A DNA stretch of 64,000 bases from Aplectana chamaeleonis (taxonomy: Eukaryota; Nematoda; Chromadorea; Rhabditida; Cosmocercidae): positions 744,001 to 808,000 of the forward strand of contig JAPDOI010000144.1 of assembly GCA_029168955.1 (NCBI GenBank). The letters are read 5' to 3'. Both the position numbers and the translations under genes were made by a program. How positions within the stretch are numbered: the first letter of the stretch is position 1; each line of letters opens with the position of its first letter. The notes below the pieces were generated by a model. That model searched no databases. It saw only the letters and a program-made list of their open reading frames with translations, and was not told the origin of the DNA. Positions 58,691-64,000 of this stretch are shown here, piece by piece.

Positions 58691-60115
58691 ATGAGGTTTA
58701 AAGGCTTCTCTACCACCTCAGCGTTGGTCGAACTCACCGGATTCATTACAGATGGGTTAAACGAGAAGAGACCGCCTAGCCGCTCAATTATGGTTGCACT
58801 CGACTTGAAGAAACCCTATGACACTGTCGTTATCTCCATGCTTTGTCAAAAGCTTGCGGAGTCGTCCCTGCCGAGAGGTTTAGCCCGTTGGATCTCCAGC
58901 TACTTGAAGGGCAGAACAATACGAACGAAGTTTAGAGGCCAGATGTCTAACATAAGATTGGTGCGCTCCGGGGTACCGCAAGGTGCGGTTCTCTCTCTGC
59001 TCCTGTTTTCTTTCTACATCGCAGAACTCCCGGCACCACCACCAGAAACACGCCTAGTCGGATATGCGGATGACCTAACTTTGGTTGCATCACATCCAGA
59101 TGTGGGAACCTGCGAAAAACGCCTGAACGACTATCTTCCGATGCTAACAAAGGCCCTGGAAGATCTACATCTTCAACTGTCGCTCCAGAAGACCACTGTC
59201 TCTCTTCTTACAACACATCCTGCTCAAGCGAGATACGTGCCGAAAGTGTTCATAAATGGGACGCAAATCACGCACGAAAGAAATCCGACGATTCTCGGCA
59301 ATCATTTCGATACTATGATGACGGGACGACTACATGCGGAAGCTGTTCGTAAGAAGACGGCTAAACGAGCAAACCTCTTGAAAGCGCTGGCAGGAAGGAA
59401 CTGAGGACAAAACAAAGAGCTGCTCACATTGACCTACCGTGCCGTCGGACAATCCGTGATGTCATACGCTGCTCCAGCCTGGAGCCCGCTCATTCACCGT
59501 CTCACTGGGACCGGTTACAAGCGTGTCAAAATGCAGCCTTGAGGACCGCGACGGAAGCCTGGGCGATGGCGAGCACCACCCACCTGAGTAACGAGACGGG
59601 AATCATGCCAGTCCAAGCTCATAATGAGATGCTGACTCGTCAATATCGTACGGTTGCGACAATGGACCCTGAACACCCATCGCACGACATGATGAAGAAG
59701 CCGGAACCGCCTAGACAGATCAGGAAGCATGTCAGAACTGTGAAGCCAATGTCGGTAAGACCTGGAACTACAGAGAGCATTCGGAAAGAAGTTCACAAGG
59801 AGTTTGTAAAAGAGTTCTTGGGTACTATGAACTCTCCTGCTAGGTGGACCGCCGCCGAAGATTGCGAAGGAGGAGGAGACTTTACCAAGATCAAATCGGG
59901 CAGCGCTTATCCCAGCTCCGGAGTGGTTTCTACTCGAAGTCGCAATGGTATTCTGCATAAGATAGGAGCAGCCGATAACCCACTTTGCCCTGACTGTGGG
60001 CTCGAGGAACACACAGTACCTCACATGTTCTCATGCTCTGGAAAGCCAACGCACCTTACAATCGAAGATCTCTGGCACAAACCAGTGGAAGTCGTCAATT
60101 TCCTGTCACTTTAAT
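58691..60115 (+). pseudogene. 5'-truncated Jockey/CR1-like reverse transcriptase
   Basis: The remnant starts within the reverse transcriptase (GFSTTSALVELTGFI). It keeps VALDLKK..DTV (motif A), RSGVPQGAVLS (motif B) and the catalytic RLVGYADDLTLVAS box, then LQLSLQKTTVSLLT and the thumb. A TGA at 59402 replaces an expected Trp codon. Frameshifts occur near 59500 and around 59870-59950. The C-terminal zinc-binding-like motif CPDCGLEEHTVPHMFSC is present (about 59990-60040), and the frame ends FLSL at the stop near 60114. The endonuclease and upstream ORF are missing, as expected of incomplete reverse transcription. Non-functional. Confidence 0.9.
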
Positions 60116-60265
60116 AATTCATTGACTGTTCACTTTGATCATATAAGTATGAAAAAGGAAAAAACTTAAAAATAAAAAGCTAAAAAAATAAATAAATAAA
60201 TAAAAGCTAAAAAAAATGAATAAAAAAAGACAAAAAAAATTGAAAAAAAAGAAAAAAAGAGGGTT
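60116..60265 (+). repeat. A-rich 3' tail of the retrotransposon
   Basis: After a short 3' untranslated part the sequence becomes poly-A with AATA units (AAATAAATAAATAAATAAAA) to about 60265. Confidence 0.75.
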
Positions 60266-60395
60266 GAATAACGCCCCATCCCGGGATCCTCCAAAGAAGA
60301 GGATCCCAATCTGCTTCGATTATGTCGTCTACGAGCCGGAAGTTGGATCCAGGATCAGTGTATATGGTGGAAGATGGGCAACAACAACAACAACA

Positions 60396-60516
60396 ACAAT
60401 GAGGTTTGAGGCTGTGTTTGAGCTCATTACTCATCAGTTACGAATTACGACTAACGAGTTACGAGGATTTGAAATTACGATTTACGCTATTCAAAATTTC
60501 AGTTACGCACAGCCCT
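60396..60516. repeat. TTACGA-type self-similar element
   Basis: Repeated GTTACGAATTACGA/ACGAGTTACGA words, with a GGCTGTG start and a CACAGCCCTG end in inverted orientation. This resembles the organisation of the hAT MITEs at 3288 and 22116, but no 8-bp duplication was found. Confidence 0.5.
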
Positions 60517-60577
60517 GACCCACACTAATGCTGGTGCACTGGCCCTTCGAAAAATTTCTGTGTAGGATCCGGTAATG

Positions 60578-60838
60578 GCTGTGTTAGATTATTCGAATAT
60601 ATTCGAAGATCGAATATGTTCGAATAATTGTCAGTGTCGATAGTCGATTTCGAATAATGATCGAATATCTGTTTTTTTCGATAGTCGATTTCGAATAATG
60701 ATCGAATATCTGTTTTTTTCGATAGTCGATTTCGAATAATAATCGAAAATCGGGATTTTTCGATTACTCGATAATCGAATAAATAATCGAATAATTTATT
60801 CGAATGTTTATTCGATTGCGAATATTCGAGCACAACTA
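60578..60838. repeat. ATTCGAATA-type self-similar element
   Basis: Dominated by TATTCGAATA palindromes and three copies of TTTTTTCGATAGTCGATTTC GAATAAT. Loose inverted ends (GGCTGTGTTAGATTATTCGA and, inverted, AGTTGTGCTCGAATATTCG). Confidence 0.6.
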
Positions 60839-60879
60839 TAGTTCACATGCATATATACATATTTTATCGGCACTCACAT

Positions 60880-61105
60880 AATCAAAGTCCTTTATGGAGC
60901 CAAAAGCGCTTCCTCATAGAGAACCACAACGGTTTGTTTCCGCTGTTTGGAAGTTTCGAAAAAGAAAAGAGTTCTTGGAGGATATTGTTCATTTTTTGTA
61001 GACTCTCCTCATTCCGCTTTCCTATTGTTCCCTTTTTGTTGAAGCATTTGTAACGCTAACCAAACCACTTCTGCTTGGGAGACCCCTTTTTTACAGAATT
61101 TCTCA
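60880..61105 (-). repeat. Diverged relative of the 8526-8819 ORF region
   Basis: Read on the minus strand it shows LQQKG preceded by a VS-x-AE-V pattern matching the 8.5-kb ORF, and nucleotide words such as CTTTTTGTTGAAGC and CACAACGGTT are shared. A stop breaks this copy. Confidence 0.45.
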
Positions 61106-61562
61106 TTGAGTCCACATTCATACGAAAATCTGAAAGAAAACTCTGGGTGATCGTGATTGAAAAAGAATTATAGTCGATGTTTCAATTTTTTACGCCTTTT
61201 TACGATTTACGTTCCAGAAGTAGAACAGCCGTGAAGAGTGGAATGGTATGTGACGTCTGTTATCAATGAAAAAGGCCTAGTACGAAGAACTGAAAACTCA
61301 AAAAAACTGGCGCATTATGCCCGGAAACCCAAAGTGCTGGAAAGAAGTGATGGGAACGGTAGCTAAGCAAACAGGGAAAATTAGCTTCGTAATGTAAAGA
61401 GAAGAGTTACGGTGAAAATTTCAATCGTATAAATACAGTACTTTTATTCAAAGGAGTTGTTTTGTCGTAGTCATATACGTATGTTAATGCACTGTCGCGT
61501 ATTCATCGCATAATTAAGGCTTTATCCATGCTTTGAAAAAAATCAATTTTTCTGTTTTTTTA
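61106..61562. other. Unannotated DNA
   Basis: No recognised feature. Confidence 0.4.
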
Positions 61563-61672
61563 TTTGCGCGTAAAGGCGCGTGTGTTGTGTGCGCCTGCAC
61601 CACCCGCATTTTACTTTACGCGTGAGTCCCGATGACCGAGGCGTCTGCGAGGACTAAGCCGTCTAACAAGCA
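61563..61672. repeat. ~110-bp repeat, inverse of 53.13-53.23 kb
   Basis: GCGCGTAAAGGCGCGTGTGT ... CCCGATGACCGAGGCGTCTG match the reverse complement of 53126-53232. Downstream, GGAGGAGCTAAGTGCGTGAT TGGATGGAACAC (61815-61850) also matches 3935-3967. Confidence 0.85.
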
Positions 61673-62547
61673 GACTCGGGCACTGGCAGCGGTCTTGTAC
61701 AGGAGAAAACGACGATCCAGGTAAACTACCGGAGCTCTCTTGCACTGTGGATGAACGAGCTAGAGCGAGTGGTGGTCGTAATGTTTCCCAACCGCAGAAG
61801 AGGCGGAGAAAGTGGGAGGAGCTAAGTGCGTGATTGGATGGAACACGGCTAGCACCGTATCTTATCCGGGGTGTCATGCACGAACGCGAGTGTTAAGCGA
61901 GTGAAGGGTTTAAGACAGAATTTGGGGCTTCGGCGCGTTCGATGAAGAATGTGCGAGGGAAGGAGTTGTGGTAGCACTGCAAAAATTGTTCCCTCGCAAA
62001 CCCTACCTAGAAGGGTGGGGCAGCCGAGACTCCGCTGAGACATCAAGTATTTATTATATCCAGCACTCGCAGGGCAATCTTGAAAGGCGCCGGCACCCTA
62101 ACCCCTGCCCAACCCCTTCGAAACACTCGCCTTCGTGCATGTCGCAACCCATAACGCACTTCGCTCTCCCCTGTTTCTCTTGCCTCCTTCGCGGTCAGGG
62201 GCCGCATTCATCAATGCGAAAGTGCTGGGTAGGGGTAGAGGCGTCGGCACGTTTGATGGTTACCCTGTAAAAGCGGAAGATCGCTAACCGAAAGCGCCCT
62301 TGGCCTACCCTGGTAGTAGGCTGGGGTAGCTGAGAGGGTGCTCCGGTAGGATACGAAAGGCTCTCATGGTGTAATCATCAAAAATGCCGACGCATTTACC
62401 CCTAACAAACGGCACGCATTGATCAATTTGGCCCCAGGAAATATTATGACCACCGGGTCATGTTACCGCTTCACGCGTCACGACGCATAGCTTCATGCGT
62501 CATTCACTACGTGGCAACCCCAACAAACACTCTTTAAACCTTTATAT
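61673..62547. other. Unannotated DNA
   Basis: Frames at 61611-61877, 61849-62046 and 61968-62270 lack domains. GC-rich, probably repeat-derived. Confidence 0.35.
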
Positions 62548-63183
62548 GACGCCTAAATCCTAGTTTTGACTGCATCGCTGCCGTTTTTCATCGCAGCGAT
62601 TTCACACCCGCTGCTGCGGCGATGTAGCAACAGCGGCAGCGATTCTGTTCATAGTGCATAGCCTCACGGATGGTTGAAGAAATTCAATGAATCAGTGAAT
62701 TTAATGGCTGGTGGTTATCAATAACACGTTTCGACCCGTAAACACTGACCTTGCCATGTGAAAGGGTCAACGTTCACTAGACGAAACGTGTCATTCGCTG
62801 GCGATCGCTCCATCGCTGCCATTTTGGCCGCGATGGAGCGACGGTCAGCTACCATTGAGAATCGCTCTTCAAGCAGTGATGCAGTAAAACATGGGATTCC
62901 GTCGCCGCGACCCAGCGATGTAGGACGTTTGCCATGAAGCGATCACAATTGGAGCGGCTTTCCATTAGGGGCTGAGCAGAGTGCCACCGCGGCGCGGCGC
63001 GGTCTGATGATGGAGAGCCGTATTGATAGATCGCCGCGATCTATCAATACGGCTCTCAATTATCAGGCCGCGCCGCGCCGCGGTGGCACTCTGCTCAGCC
63101 CCTTACGCGCGATGAAAAAGAAACAGTTGTCCCTGGCATGGCCGCAGCGACCACCTGCAGTCAAAACTAGGCTTAAGTGACGT
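62548..63183. mobile_element. ~636-bp inverted-repeat element hosting a nested MITE
   Basis: Ends GACGCCTAAATCCTAGTTTT GACTGCA and, inverted, GACGTCACTTAAGCCTAGTT TTGACTGCA. The interior is full of GCGATGGAGCGACGG/CATCGCTGCC words that pair with each other. The palindrome at 62968 was inserted into it. Confidence 0.65.
62968..63102. mobile_element. Near-perfect 135-bp palindrome, Harbinger-like MITE
   Basis: Two arms of about 66 bp starting GGGGCTGAGCAGAGTGCCAC differ at only about three positions and meet at CGATCTATC/GATAGATCG. TTA lies on both sides (62965-62967 and 63103-63105), the 3-bp duplication typical of PIF/Harbinger. The low arm divergence suggests a young insertion. Confidence 0.85.
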
Positions 63184-63420
63184 CTTTTACGCAGATGAAG
63201 ATAAATCATGCATCTGGCGGATGAAGATAAAAATTTAGTATATCAGTATTACGCAATAGTTTTCACTCCTCTGACTGTACTCTTTTTGACGATGCACCCT
63301 TTTCTGAGGAGATACCGAAGTTCGTTTTCGGAGTCTTTGTTAAAATTTCGGTTCGTAGTTCGCTCACATTTTGGTAACGTATGCTGCTCGAAGTAAAACA
63401 AGCAGCTAGGACATGTTTAA

Positions 63421-63993
63421 CCCATTCACGACCACGTGTCCCACCGGTGGGACACCTTTTTTTTTTCAAAATCAATTTCTCTTCCACAACAAACTACTTT
63501 CTAACATACATGTGATCAATGTATTGACCTACCCAAGACTTGGACAAAAACCTCGTGGTCCATCAGTAGGTCAAGTGCAACAGCATATTTAGACTTTTTT
63601 AAAATCAGGTGGGCTGAAGTAGAGGAAAAACGGCTGTGAAGTAACTTTAGAAGCGCCTTATGATTTCTTCTTTCTTCTGTTGCTAGCTTTTAGGTTTTTT
63701 AGTAGAAACCTATCGCTCGAAACTCGTTTACTTTTCTGAAAGCGTTGCATCTCAGATGTCCCCGTTTTGACTTTGAGTAATTGTTTCTCGATAACGGAAG
63801 CGACTCGAAAGCTCAAACTCTGATGCTGTTCGATCATCGTAACTACAATATAGACACAAAAAAGTGAAAGCAATCACTCGTGGGACGCTTATCAAGCCAG
63901 CGGGTCCCACCGGTGGGATATGTTATACGGTGACGCAACATTGCACAAGGTCCGAACGTGCAGTCACCCAAAATTAGCGTGGTCGTGAATGGG
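63421..63993. mobile_element. piggyBac-type MITE
   Basis: TTAA at 63417-63420 and 63994-63997 flank CCCATTCACGACCACG and its perfect inverse CGTGGTCGTGAATGGG. TTAA duplication plus CCC termini are piggyBac hallmarks. Near each end sits a perfect palindrome TCCCACCGGTGGGA (about 63439-63452 and 63905-63918), possible transposase-binding subterminal repeats. The 71-codon Lys-rich minus-strand frame inside is not a recognisable transposase. Confidence 0.88.
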
Positions 63994-64000
63994 TTAATTA

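Noticed and set aside
60396..60516. hAT element with 8-bp duplication at the TTACGA repeats
   Set aside because: The CAGGGCTGTG-like ends are suggestive, but I could not find matching 8-bp flanks, so it is kept only as a repeat.

Overview
The window looks like a stretch of nematode nuclear genome, probably from a strongylid or hookworm-type worm (Ancylostoma/Necator-like). The organism call rests mainly on the retrotransposon protein families present, recalled as typical of hookworm genomes. It also rests on short introns of 56-77 nt and on the dense load of small inverted-repeat elements. I found no convincing host gene, no rRNA and no canonical tRNA. Nearly everything that can be named is mobile or repetitive DNA.

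Layout. 0-5 kb: four same-strand copies of a ~140-bp repeat, two inverted-repeat elements, a hAT-type MITE with an 8-bp target duplication, and two members of a palindromic family. 7.4-7.8 kb: a recent tandem duplication. 9.1-10.45 kb: a nested composite of TTCGGATA-type repeats, a TG-rich microsatellite and a TA-flanked MITE. 13.9-16.3 kb: further MITEs and a tRNA-like segment. 16.39-19.66 kb: a near full-length RTE-type non-LTR retrotransposon with a 5' inversion, bounded by a perfect 8-bp target-site duplication. 22.1-24.2 kb: a second hAT MITE and a GC-rich inverted-repeat element.

26.95-30.80 kb holds the most interesting object: a 3.85-kb pogo/Tigger-type DNA transposon flanked by TA. 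It has very long terminal inverted repeats of about 0.85-1 kb. Each repeat carries an inward-facing tRNA-like segment with Pol III A and B boxes, plus a 184-bp inner block that is identical between the two arms. Between the arms lies a five-exon gene that splices to an open 521-residue CENP-B/Tc5-type DDE transposase with a DD37D triad.

31-48 kb is mostly unrecognised DNA with scattered MITEs, including one nested pair with 3-bp duplications near 45-46 kb. 48.5-50.3 kb: two AT microsatellites, one forming the tail of a minus-strand CR1-like retrotransposon remnant. 52-54 kb: foldback and TTAA-flanked elements. 55.96-57.25 kb: a 41/42-bp satellite in which most units contain the CRE octamer TGACGTCA. 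58.7-60.2 kb: a second decayed non-LTR retrotransposon. 60.4-64 kb: self-similar short repeats, an almost perfect 135-bp palindrome with TTA duplications, and a 573-bp piggyBac-type MITE ending at TTAA.

Functionally, the only apparently intact protein-coding unit is the pogo-type transposase. The RTE and CR1-like elements carry stops and frameshifts and are dead as proteins, although their insertion structures are well preserved. The MITEs (hAT, piggyBac, Harbinger-like, Tc1/pogo-like) imply several transposase sources elsewhere in the genome. Family names are from memory of protein and terminus motifs; no database search was possible.
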